Source: Combretum micranthum (Eukaryota > Streptophyta > Magnoliopsida > Myrtales > Combretaceae). Taken from it: a DNA stretch of 64,000 nucleotides. Numbering within the stretch: position 1 is the stretch's first letter; the number at the start of each line of letters is the position of its first letter. Below, piece by piece: positions 47,901 to 59,900 of the stretch. Position numbers and translations under genes: made by a program. The stretch covers positions 992,001-1,056,000 of the forward strand of contig JAMXBD010000209.1 of NCBI GenBank assembly GCA_024138025.1, written 5' to 3'. The notes beneath the pieces are model-generated. The model made no database searches. It was not told the DNA's origin and saw only the letters and a list, made by a program, of their open reading frames with translations.

Positions 47901-50900
47901 CTAGAAATTGCAAGTGTCATGATGTTCACTAATATTGTTCCAGACATATTCTGGGATGATATAGTGTTAATTATTGCTTATCTTGTCAATCGTGTTCCTT
48001 AAAGGACCATAATTTTAGGACTCTTCTAAGTGTTCTTCTAGACACATATCCTACATGCTCATTGTTGCATTCCTTGTCACCAAAAGTATTTGGTTGTACT
48101 GTGTTCTTCTTAAACAATACTCCAAATAAACATAAAATCGGATCCCAAGCTCTTAAAGGGATGTTCATTGGTTATTCTCCATCGCAAAAGGGGTAAGTGT
48201 CTGTGTCGCTGTGGACACTTATTTCTTAGGAAAGCAGCCATTTTTTAATTCAACTAATCAAGGGACTCAAAAATACTACAAGAACAACATGATTTACCCC
48301 CATTTCTTGACCCCATCTACTTCAACTCTATTGGTTTTGTTTCTAAACCTGAGTTGTCGCCGCCAAGTACTTCTAAGCTATCGAATTCATCACCTAACAA
48401 CATTGATCAGCTGCAACACAGCCATGAGCATACGTATCTTTTAAATGATGATCAAATTCTTGAAACCTTCAGAACATAATCCATTCAAGAAAAGGATGAA
48501 CTCAAAGTTTATACAAAGAGATAAAAAATTTCCAAGTATAGCCAATCATCAAACCTGCAACCTTTGGTCCAGATGTCAACATGAACCACGAGAAGAACGA
48601 TCAATCAAATGAGGAGGAAAAGGGTTAGCATGAGCCATGAGAGAAGGATGATCTTGATTTGCCTATAGCTTTGAGAAAAGAGAGATGGGCTTGTGCCTAA
48701 TATCCCATGTCAAATTATGTAACATTTTTAAAGTTATTTCCAAAGTACAGAGGTTGCCTAGTTCGAGCTAACAATGAGATTATTCCTAGGAATATTGACG
48801 AGGCTTTAAGACATTCTAGATAGAGGGAAGGCAAGTAAGAAAACGGTTGGAAGCAAATGGGTATTCAATATCAAGTATAAATCTTATGGGAGTGTTGAGC
48901 TCTATTAGGCACAATTAGTTGCATAAGGATTCATATAGACATATGGAATTGACTATGACGAGACATTTTCTCCCATTGCAAAATTGAATTCCATTAGAGT
49001 AATATCATCCCTTGCAGCAAATTTATATTGGCTATTACATCAATTGGATGTAAAAAATGCTTTTTTAAGTAGGGAATTGAAAGAGGAAATTTATAAGCAA
49101 ATTCACCTAGTTTTCAGTTTGATAAAGACAAAAGAAAGGTATGCAAATCGAAGAAATCTTTGCACGGGTTAAAGCAATCTCCAAGAGTTTGGTTTACAAA
49201 GTTTAGTAACACTTTGTGTAAACAAGGATACAAACAAAGCTAAGCTGAATATACCTTGTTTTTCAAACAATGGAATTCTGGACTTAAGTGAATTTTAATA
49301 GTGTATGTGGATGATATAATCATCACAGGTGATGATATAATGGAGATAATTAGGTTGAAGAAGAGAAGTAGAGAAGAGTTTAAGACAAATGAGCTTGAGG
49401 AGTTGAAATTTTTTTAGGAGTGGAAGTTGCCAGGAACCGGAAGAGAATTTTTATCAGTCAATGGAAATACATATTTGATTTACTAAAAGAAACAGGTAAG
49501 TTAGGTTGCAAGTTTATGACTACTACTTTACCACAAAACTGGAAAAGTTGTGTTCCAACAGGTGATATTCTAGTTGACAAAGGCCATTATCTAACATTAG
49601 TAGGAAGGTTGATCTATTTATCTCTGTCTAGACCCGATTTGGCTTAATCTATTAGTATGGTTAGTCATGTAATCCACTTTCCTACTAACATCATATGGAT
49701 GGAGTAAACCATATCCCGAGATATCTAAAAGGTACTCCAAGAAATTGATTATTTATTAGAAAGACACAAAATAAAGATATTGGGGTCTTTATTGATGCTG
49801 ACTGGGGAGGTGATATCTTTGATGGAAGATCCACAATTTGATATGGTACCAATGTCTAGGGTAATCTTGTAATTTGGAGACGTAAAAAGCAAGGTGTAGT
49901 GGCCATAGGTAGCGTAGAAGCGGGGTATAGAGCAATTGCTCGAGGAATTTGTGAAGCTATTTGGCTTCAAAGGCTTTTACACGACTTGGGAATGGAGGTT
50001 AAGGATACTCATTTGTATAGTGATAGCAAGTCAACCTCGAATATTCGAAAAAAATCCTTTACAACATGATTGCATGAAACATGTGCGATTGGATCGACAC
50101 TTTATTAAATCTAAGATTGAAGATGGAGGAATGAAATTGCATCATGTGCCCTCTCGAGATCAAGTTGCAAATATTCTTACAAAGCCGGTATCAAGTAGTC
50201 TCTTTATAGAAATTATATGCAAGTTAGGGATGATAGATATCACTTCCTTAGCTTGAGGGGGCGGTGTTGGAATATGTTGTTAAAACTTATTGTTATTTAA
50301 TGCTTAGAATAGGTAACTGCTTTTACTATGCAGTAGGTGGATACCTACTGCATCATATATCTATGTATTGTACCTCCTTTGTATTTTTGACTGAGTAAAT
50401 ATTTTGTTTCTTATCTTTCTTCACTGTTTATACAGTGCTGTCAAATTTCATCCTGGAGTGCAGAATGAAGTTCCTGTCTCTGAGGGATTTAGCCCAATTT
50501 GCATGAAGGAATGTATCTACTATCTTTTTTTTGAGACTGTGGCAATAGAAATAAAGTTCTTACTTAAGTGGGAACTAATCACAGGATCTTAAGATATAGA
50601 AGAAGTGCATCAATGCACAAATCCTTCTTACCATACTTGGTATAAGCTATATATTGGCCTTCTGGTGTAATATATAAATAACTTTCATAAATCGTTGTGA
50701 CCTTATCATGTCCTGGTGCTTCTCAAGTAGTGATTCCTAATGTGAAATGAGGCTTACATTTTGACATTTGTGGCTCTTATTTGCATTGATTAACGAGAAT
50801 AGCACCATTTGTATCATTTTATTTGCTGTTTTGGTGGTGGAAATATTGGATAATCATCTGTAAAGATGATTGTTTTGGTCAGGAAACTAGATTCTTTTTA

Positions 50901-53900
50901 ATTGCTATCTTAGTAAGTGGTAAATTGTTTGAAGGGGGAAATAGATCTGTTACATAAGAGATGAGCAAAAGAAAAGGCAAACGAAAGCCAACATTTTAGG
51001 ATGAAAGGAAAGTTAAAAAGCCGGAAGACAAAAAAGATCACTATAAGCATTGGAGGGCAAGGCGATGAATCCTCTTACAATTTAATTTTTCTTCCTAAGA
51101 AAGCTAGTGGGGGGCAATACTACCTAAGATGGTAGCCCAACACATGGACCGCGTACTTCCACTCAACTTATCTTAGTGTCTTTATGTCACTCTTCATTGC
51201 ACTGCATTGACCTAACTAAACTGAAGGATGGCTGTTTGCCAGGAACGACTGCTATTAATTATGCCCAAGGGCAAAGAAACATTGTAGCTCCTGTTGGATG
51301 TTGAACTGGGAAAACTTATTGAAGTAAGATGGAGTAGATGAAGAGGGAGGAGCAAAAGAAAAATATTTCACAGCTCAATCATAAGCATGTTTAACTACTT
51401 TGATGAATCTATATTCCCAAAATTATTGTATGAATCTAATGCAATTCTATCAAGAAGTTTCATTTCTTAGCGTGTTTTGTACTCTTTACAACAATTTAGT
51501 GCATCTATAATATGTGGATTCCTTTGCTTTGAGAAGATTTTTTATCACGAGAGCAACTTTGTCCACGTCTCCAATTTGTTGATGTAATTTTTACACTTCC
51601 AAATCTGGACAATGTTATGGTCCAAAGTGTGTGCTTGATTCCTATGGCTCATAAGTGCATTTTTCCCATTTGGATTTACATATGATATATGTTTCTACAA
51701 GTTTAAACTTTTATATCAGTTTTTGTAGTATCAAATTTTAACATATGTTGGATTGGTATAAACTGAGTTAAAATCCTTGCATTATCATCTCATTACTGTT
51801 CAGTTATTTCATATGATAGACTTTAATCAATATCTTAGCCCACATGAATAGGAGCATGAAATTTTGAATATAAAACCGTAGTTTATACTGATATCAACAG
51901 ATTTAAGCTTTCAATTTGTTATAAATAGGGAATAAATTGATTACAAGTAGATTGCGGTGAGTATTGGAACAAATAAACATATATTTGCTCACAGTTTATC
52001 TAGTTTTAGTGGATTCTTTGATGATAAATAGGGTCTCTGACTCGGCTTCTATAGGTACTCCTTCTAAATTGAATTAGTGCTAGAATATGCATGTAGTACT
52101 TCAATGGGTTTTCATGCTTTGTACCTTTTCTTTGATCAGGTAATTCTGGCTACAGAGGCATTAACAATGGAAGCTAGAGACGATATTGAGGTGGAAGGAA
52201 CTCATGATGCCATTTCTTCATCAAATTCAGCTAATGAGAATGACCCTGACGTTGTTGAGCAATCTCCTGGGGTTGTTGATGTTGGAAGTCTAGAGAAGGC
52301 TGAAATCAGACACAGAATTATTCCCCCACCTGGTACTGGACAAAAGATATATGCAATAGATCCACTTCTGTTGGGTTATAGGGAGCATCTTGATTACAGG
52401 TTCGATTCCTTGAAGTTTTTGCTGTGTATACCTATGGTTTTAGATAAATTTGCCTGAATGAAGGTGTTTTCAACCCTAGAGATGAAGTTCCTTTCCTAGC
52501 TGTTCCATGACTCGCTAAACTAGGAAGGAACACAAGGACATTTTCAGATGGAAAAATGAGTCTTTTATCTTGGTTGTCCACCTTCTTTCTTCTTAAGTTT
52601 GGATGCTAGACTAGATTGTGCTTCATAACAGGAGCAGAAACATCTTCTCACATGTAAAAAGCTTTTGTTTTGGTGCCAGGATTAGGTAAAATTGTGTCCA
52701 GTATCCACAACAATATGTCATGACTGTTGGCTCTGATATCATATAGAATATAGATCTACAACAGTTTAATCTAAACTTTAGAGCTTGTAGATTGATGTAG
52801 GTTCCATATTTTATACTTGTACAAAAATTTTGGACATTTTCCTTTCTATTCTATTTTTCATTTAAATATATCTTAAATTCAGACTTGATTTGAGTAAAGT
52901 CAACATCCCTTTCTTAATTTTAAATTGCAGATATTCACAGTACAAAAGAATGCGGGAAGCTATAGATCAAAATGAAGGTGGTTTAGAGGCATTTTCTCGT
53001 GGCTATGAAAAGTTTGGCTTTAATCGCAGGTATTTTACCTTGAAGAGTGATATAAAGTTCCTATCTCCCATATCCCGTCTCCTTTGTGAAGACATTAGGT
53101 CTCACGAGTAGCTTCTGTTGCATGTTTATGCACCATAAACTGGCAACTTCATAAGACATGATTATTGTTTGAAGCATAGGTCTCTCAAAAGGCAGTAGAT
53201 AATATTAGGGTTATGCAGCATACTTGTTCTACCAGTTTGAGACATTATAACTTTGATTATAACTGAATATATTACAACTCTCCAGTGCTGAAGGTATAAC
53301 TTACCGAGAGTGGGCACCAGGAGCAACGGTTTGTTCTCTAGCACTTCTCATGATCTTCTATTCTTTCACTTTTTTGTAATGGTCTTCCCAGTAAGTACAA
53401 CAGAATATTATTTCACTTTTCCATTTCTTACTGCAATAGACATGTTTTCTTGTCAGTTCATCATGAACCGTGCTCTTTTCTAGCCATTCATATTGTCTCC
53501 CCCGTCCTTAACAGCCTGTATCAGTTTGATATGCAGATCTACTTCTAGAATTTTCTACTGCTCATCTTAATTTTTCCTTTCAGAATTTCTATGGCACATC
53601 TGTCTGATGATTCTGAGGAAATACTTTTATCTGATTAACAACTTACTTTTCAAGTATCTTCCTGCCTATTGAAATAACAATATTAGGTTGTAATGATTGA
53701 ATAACCAAAATGATATAACAATGTTGGACATGTCTCAATATTTTGTGATTTTATTAAGCAGCACAAAAAATTCTCTCATGGAAAGTAAAGACTTTCTGTT
53801 TTTGGAAAATATTGAGAAGAATCAGAGTAGACTGTTAATATGACCTTTCTTTATGCACAAAGCTACTGTATTCTTCAAAGATATCATTTATGTCAAAGTA

Positions 53901-56900
53901 CCAGAAGAAAAGTAAATTTACTGAACTTCATGACGATTATGGCTTCTCTGTGTGAGTTATTGGTTATGTAAATTAGATTTGGGTCATATGTATGTGGTAC
54001 AAGTGATCTTTTACACCCTTTAGGAATGTGATGAGATGCTTTGGTTGGGTACAAGTGAAAAAATTTTCTTCCAGTTTTGATCTGTTTGAAATACTGGCCT
54101 TGTAAATTCATTGCACATAAACCCTATCAACTATTGATGTGTTTCAACATTTAGCCAATCCCTCTGAGGAAGCCTGTGAGTTTTGTGTAATCAAGGGATT
54201 ACCTAATAGTTTACCTAGTTCGTGAGAGTATCCAAAAAGGAAAACTGCCCCTTTCTGCATAGTGAGGATTCAGATGCTTTACGTAGGATGTGCAATGATG
54301 GATGGCTGATGTTCAGCGGTGGTGGTGAGGGTTTCTAGCGAGAATAGAGGTGGTGCTGGTAGTGGAACCTGTTAATGGGTAGTTTGTGAGTTAACCATGC
54401 TGTGAGACCATATTAAGTTTGATTAGTAAAATGATGTGTTCGGCTTAATCATACCCTAGCACAATAGTTTATTATAGAATGTAAATGTAAAAATACAAGA
54501 CTACCCTTTAAACAAAATACTCTAACAGGAAGAAAGAGTTTAAATCAGACTTTAATCTGCCCACCACGCCTAACCCAAAAGCGAAAAGGGCGGAGGGGGG
54601 GGGGGGGGGGAGAAAAAAAAAGGGGAATAGGTGGGGATGGTTTTATTACACTTAATATTGGTGTTTCAAAAATTCATTGTATATGAACAACATGGAGAAG
54701 TATATACCATGTGTAGATGGCCCCACTTTTATTATTTGTTATTGTTTTGCAACACTGGCTGCATATGTTGGATTGGCTGTGTTGCCAATGATAATAAATT
54801 ATTATTAATCATATAAGAATTCTTGTGACTTTATTATGCTACAATTTCCAGTGAGAATCTCGAGTGCCTTGTTTGCTGTGCTATCACTGCCAAGTGGAGA
54901 ATTCTTGTATTTCTTTGTGCTATGCAAGATGAAACTTCACCTAGTTAATGTTTGGACTGTTTCAGTATGCTGGAAAAAATAGTTATCTGCCGGTTTTAGT
55001 CCTTGGTGTCTTTTGTATGAGAGGTGCATCTGTACAAGTATTTGAAATGTGGAAACAATTTTCAAAATGGATGCAATTTTCCTGTTAAAGCTAGAGGTCT
55101 CAGCTGATATTTACTCATTTGCAGTGGGCAACCCTCATTGGTGACTTTAACAATTGGAATCCTAATGCAGATGTTATGAACAAGGTATATAAGGCTTCTC
55201 TTTTTTGTTAGTTCCATTGAAATTTATGTGTGGAGTTATCTCTTCAGAAGAATGGCTAGTGGGGCACAATCCTGCAAAGCTTGTCTCTTTTCTGCATTGA
55301 TTAAAAGATCATATTTTGTGTAGAAGTCCTTCAGTTCCCCCTTTCCTACATAAACTATGAAAGTATCTTTTACACACTTTGTTGAGAGAAAAAGGGTAAA
55401 ATACAAAAGGGTGATCTATGTCATTCTTTGTAAATCATTCCACAATTCTTGGTTAAAAATGGCATGCAACATGCACATGTCACCATATTGAGTCCATATC
55501 ACACATATCTTAATTAAAGACCCTAAATTAGTCAAAATAATACTCCCTTTCTTGAAACCTAAAATAACAGGTTTTTGAGTAATATTTGTCTGATTTAGGC
55601 GTTTGAGTAAAATATGAGTGATTTAGGTTCCATTGGATTGGAGGGACACGTGTGTCCCATGCCATTTTCGACAAAGTTCAAGCCATGCATTTGTAAAATG
55701 ACAAAGTGGAGGTTAATAAACTGCAGAATTGTTGCAATCCATGCGATGTGAAAGAGTATATATGCAGATAGGTTTCTGTTGATAAATAGATGTCTGTTAG
55801 CCTGATGATTTTGTCTTAGTTTACTACCACTAGAAAATCTACAGTGCACCAGATTTTAATACATGGTCTTTTTGATGCTTGTAGTCAGGTGGTCTTGCCA
55901 TCATTTTGTTCTTTTTTTTCATGAAAGACTGTCAGCTTTGTCTAATAAAATGCCATGAAGACATTATATAGTATGAATACTGAATGTCATGTTATGCTGA
56001 TAGTTCAAGGGAGGATGCTCTTGGTGTTAGTAGTAGAAATATGCCAGTGGTCCTTTCCTTGCATAGTAGATGAATAAATGAAAACTGAACAATTATGGTA
56101 AGATACACACACACACACACACAAAAAAAAAAACAGACACATAAAAAGATTACAGTAATATATTGGTAAAGGAAGTACAAATTTACTTTCTTTATAATGA
56201 TAACTTTGGCAAAATTTCGACATTTTATGTTGGGGTATTTTATATTTTATTCATCTTGTGTGAACATCACAATTTGTTTGAATGATGGTCGTACTTCACA
56301 ATTTATTGAACAGAATGAATTTGGTGTCTGGGAAATCTTTTTGCCAAACAATGCAGATGGCTCTCCTGCAATTCCACATGGTTCTCGAGTGAAGGTAATT
56401 TCGTATCTAAACTCCAGTTTCCTGTTGGCATGATAGTTGCTTTCCAGGTGTTTCTATTTTAGTACTTATTAGTAGACAACATCATGCCTTTCTCACTTTA
56501 GTTTCTCTAAATGATATGCATTATATTTCCTATTTTTGGCTTCTTGGCAAGCATAGGATTCTTTCCTCTTGTTTTATTATTAATTTGTATCTTCTTTGCC
56601 AGTACTTCGTCAGTTGTTCAAAAATTCCATTCGACCAGTTCTTTTGGGGCTAAATCTTAACACACATATGGCATGCTTTATTTAGCTGGTGGAATGGAAT
56701 AAGGTAAAATAAAATTGTAATTCTTAAGGAATGCAACTGATAAGTAATTGTTATTCTTTATAATTCATTTGAGGTCTCATGAGTAGATATGGAAATGTGT
56801 TAGATAGAACAATAGAATAGCTATTTCTCTGATCCTATAAAGGAATTGTAATTCCTCATTTTACAATAATAGCAATTCCATGGAACACCATTCTGCCAAC

Positions 56901-59900
56901 CAAATGTAGGAATAAGATCTGCTGAGAAGGAAGCATTGATCTATTTCACAATTGTGAAGTCAACTAAAAGCACTGTTAATCTCTGAGGAAGCTTGATCTT
57001 TGTTGTGCCCTTTAAACATGAAGCTCAAGACGTTACCTAGGAGCCCTAAGAAGCCATTGGTTGGTCAGCTAAGTCTCTAGTTACTAGGGGTTTAAATCGT
57101 CCTTTAGTGAAAAGGAAAAGCTTGCTTCTTCTCTATGCAGTGGTATTGAAAAGCCTGTTTGAAAAAGAGGATTTGAAATCTTTTTTTTTTTTTTTTTTTT
57201 CCCTCTTGGGTTGTTGGTGGGTGGGGGTGGGTGTTGTTTTTGTGATGGGACTTTTCTTAGTCTGTCCAGCTCTAATCCTTACTTTTCTAAGACTTCTTTA
57301 CAGAGCGGGCAGAAGAAACTTTTGTTCCTAGGAATATATCTCTGGACCAGGAAAAAAAAGACATCTAAGCTAGTGGCCTATTCTGGTGATAGTCAAAATT
57401 CCTTAAGTGACTCTTCTTAGGATTTGACCAAAATAGCAGAAGAAATTAACTTTGGTGTTAGAGAGATGGAGAATTGGAATTGCTCTTTCAACAGAATTAA
57501 AATATCACTGTACCACTGATCCAACAGTGAACTAACTAAGGCACAAATGCATCAAATTAGACTAACTACTAATGCTTATGCTTGTCACTAAACGTCATAG
57601 GATGTTAGAAAATAACATTCACTAGTAACTTTACTGCTAAATGGGTAGATCCTTGACATTTTTGATACTTCACTCTATTAATATTCTTTTCTCAACCTTT
57701 TACAAGTGGCTTTTATCATTGTATTTTGACTTTGGAAGATGACATGCTCATCAGTCATGTTGATTGTTTGCCAGCTCGTTCTCTTCTTTCCCAGTCATGA
57801 AGTCTTTGTTTTCTCTGGGTGCTTTTGTCTGTTACTTTCCTTCTCTGACATGCAGGCTTAAAAGTTGAAGTTTATATATGCTTCCTACCCGTGCCGTAAG
57901 TATCTTCAATAGTAAATTGCTAGCTGCAATTTTAGGACAGGAGAGATTATGCTTAAAGCATGATAAATTCAGAACGGCTTTATCTGACACAAAAATTATC
58001 ATATATATATGGAAAGACTATACTCCTTGCAAGACTTCCCCAGTCAGTTGATTAGGTTAACATGACTTCTAGAGTCATATCATCTTATGCTTTAATGCAT
58101 CTGAAGGAATTCTTTAATTGTGCTTGCATAGTTTCTTCTTTTACAGCAACCATGGTTGAGGCTTAAGCTGTAGTTACCAAATTTTTAGTGTCATTGTATG
58201 AAAAATGGAAAAGTAGGAAAACTTTATCAATATGAAGGTATTCTAGTTGTTTTTTTTTTTTTTTTTAATTTAGAAAGACTCAAGTTCGATGTAAACAATT
58301 GATGTTGCTTTAAATGAACTTGGATTGTTAAAAGAATCTGCATATATGCAATGGTCCTCGATGTTAGAAAATTCCAATTTTCCAGGTGCTTGGATTGGAG
58401 TGGCTGAAAAATGCTGGAACTTGGATCTGAAGTTAGAAGGGGACCTAGACTTAAAAAAGCACTAAAAACAAAATCCAAACTTCAAACAAGACAGATATTA
58501 TTTTACATCCAAAGAGAGCTCTTTCCTGTGTGGATAACATTGCAATCCCGTAACAAATTTCTTGATCTATTTAGTCGATTAACTCTGATCATTGTGTATT
58601 CAGGCTCCTATTATTTTATGTTCTTTGGCTTGTAGATTCGCATGGATACACCATCTGGTGTTAAAGATTCAATCCCTGCTTGGATCAAGTTCTCAGTACA
58701 AGCTCCTGGTGAAATCCCGTATGATGGCATATACTATGATCCACCGGAAGATGTATGTTTAAGATCTATACTAGTTGTTGCCTATGGAATGAGATCAAAA
58801 GTCAAAAGTCTATACGTACCAAGTTCTGATAATGATTATGACAGCCTGATAGGAGAAGACAATGTTGTAATAACCATAATCTTTTCAATAATGCCCCAAC
58901 AAAAGTCATTTTTTTTTTTTAATAAATTGTTTGATCCTGATGGTTCTTTCCTAATTATATATAAGAATGTTGAAAATGGAAGCTAATTTATTCACCCGTC
59001 ATCACAATGACATCCTAGGTTCAGAAGGACTTTTGATTGGTAGTATCCTGGATAATTTCCAAAATAAATTGATAACTGGATAGATGTGAATTCAGGACCT
59101 GAACAAAGTAAATATCTTTAGATGCATTTTCATCAACACTGGGCAATTTGTTGATTGATGTGAATTTATATATTATTATTTCTTTTTTTTGTTGCAGGAG
59201 AAATATGTTTTTAGACATCCTCGACCAAAAAAACCCATGTCTCTTCGAATTTATGAGACTCATGTCGGGATGAGCAGTACTGTAAGGACATTCCTTCTTA
59301 TGATTTTTATATATGCCTTGATTCACTCTGACTTGATTGGAATGATTTTCTTATTAGTTGTCTATATATCCAATGTTGTCAAAACCGAAGATATCTTTTG
59401 ATATGGTTTTCTCGCATAATGCACCTTTGAAAAAAGATTTACTGCTGCTCAAGACTCATGCAATGAGATGCAATAAAAGTGTTTTGTAATTGTAGCTTTA
59501 CCTACATTGTAGAATGATAAAAAACAGAAAAATTACATTGTAGAAGGGTATGTGAGCTCAGGAGAGGCCATTACATGGATCGCTTAAGAGGCCATTATAT
59601 TGTAGCAAGTATAGACTTCTTTACTCTGGTGTAAGTTTTGGAGTTCGTTATTTGTGGTGCCAACTTTCAAGAGCTTAATAAGTGGTGGTCTTCATTAGCT
59701 CAGCTGGCATAAGAATATAATACATTATATTAAGGGAAAAGAAAATTAATATTTCTAATATTGATAAAAATCACAAAAATGTCATTAGGAAAAAATAATC
59801 CCACTTTTAAGCAAGTTAAACTCGTCTCTTGAAGAGACGAGGTCATAAGTGGTAGGGCAAGTTGATCTTGTTTCTTGAAGAGATAGGTTTATAAGTGGTT

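Larger units (their letters stand above)
46292..50423 (+). mobile_element. Decayed Ty1/copia retrotransposon in SBE2 intron 2, sense orientation
   Basis: Short LTRs (46292-46454 and 50265-50423) flank a 3.8-kb interior. The primer site TGGTATCAGATC (46455-46466) follows the 5' LTR and a GAGGGGGCGG purine tract precedes the 3' LTR. Domains run zinc knuckle, protease, integrase, RT, RNase H, the copia order. LTR length and the knuckle-protease style suggest the Ale/Retrofit lineage (tentative). LTRs differ visibly and pol has many stops, so it is old. A 5-bp target duplication is not evident (flanks TCTCT and CTGTT). Confidence 0.88.
44422..52139 (+). other. SBE2 intron 2 (7.7 kb)
   Basis: Contains the copia element at 46292-50423. 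The pieces at 44422-46291 and 50424-52139 hold nothing I can name. Several - strand frames at 45475-46070 arise from a GGA repeat (45647-45665) and AT-rich text and are not supported. Confidence 0.8.

Noticed and set aside
56690..56890. Possible inverted-repeat element with GGAATTGTAATTCC-like pieces in intron 7
   Set aside because: Short palindromes are present but no consistent ends or target duplication could be found.
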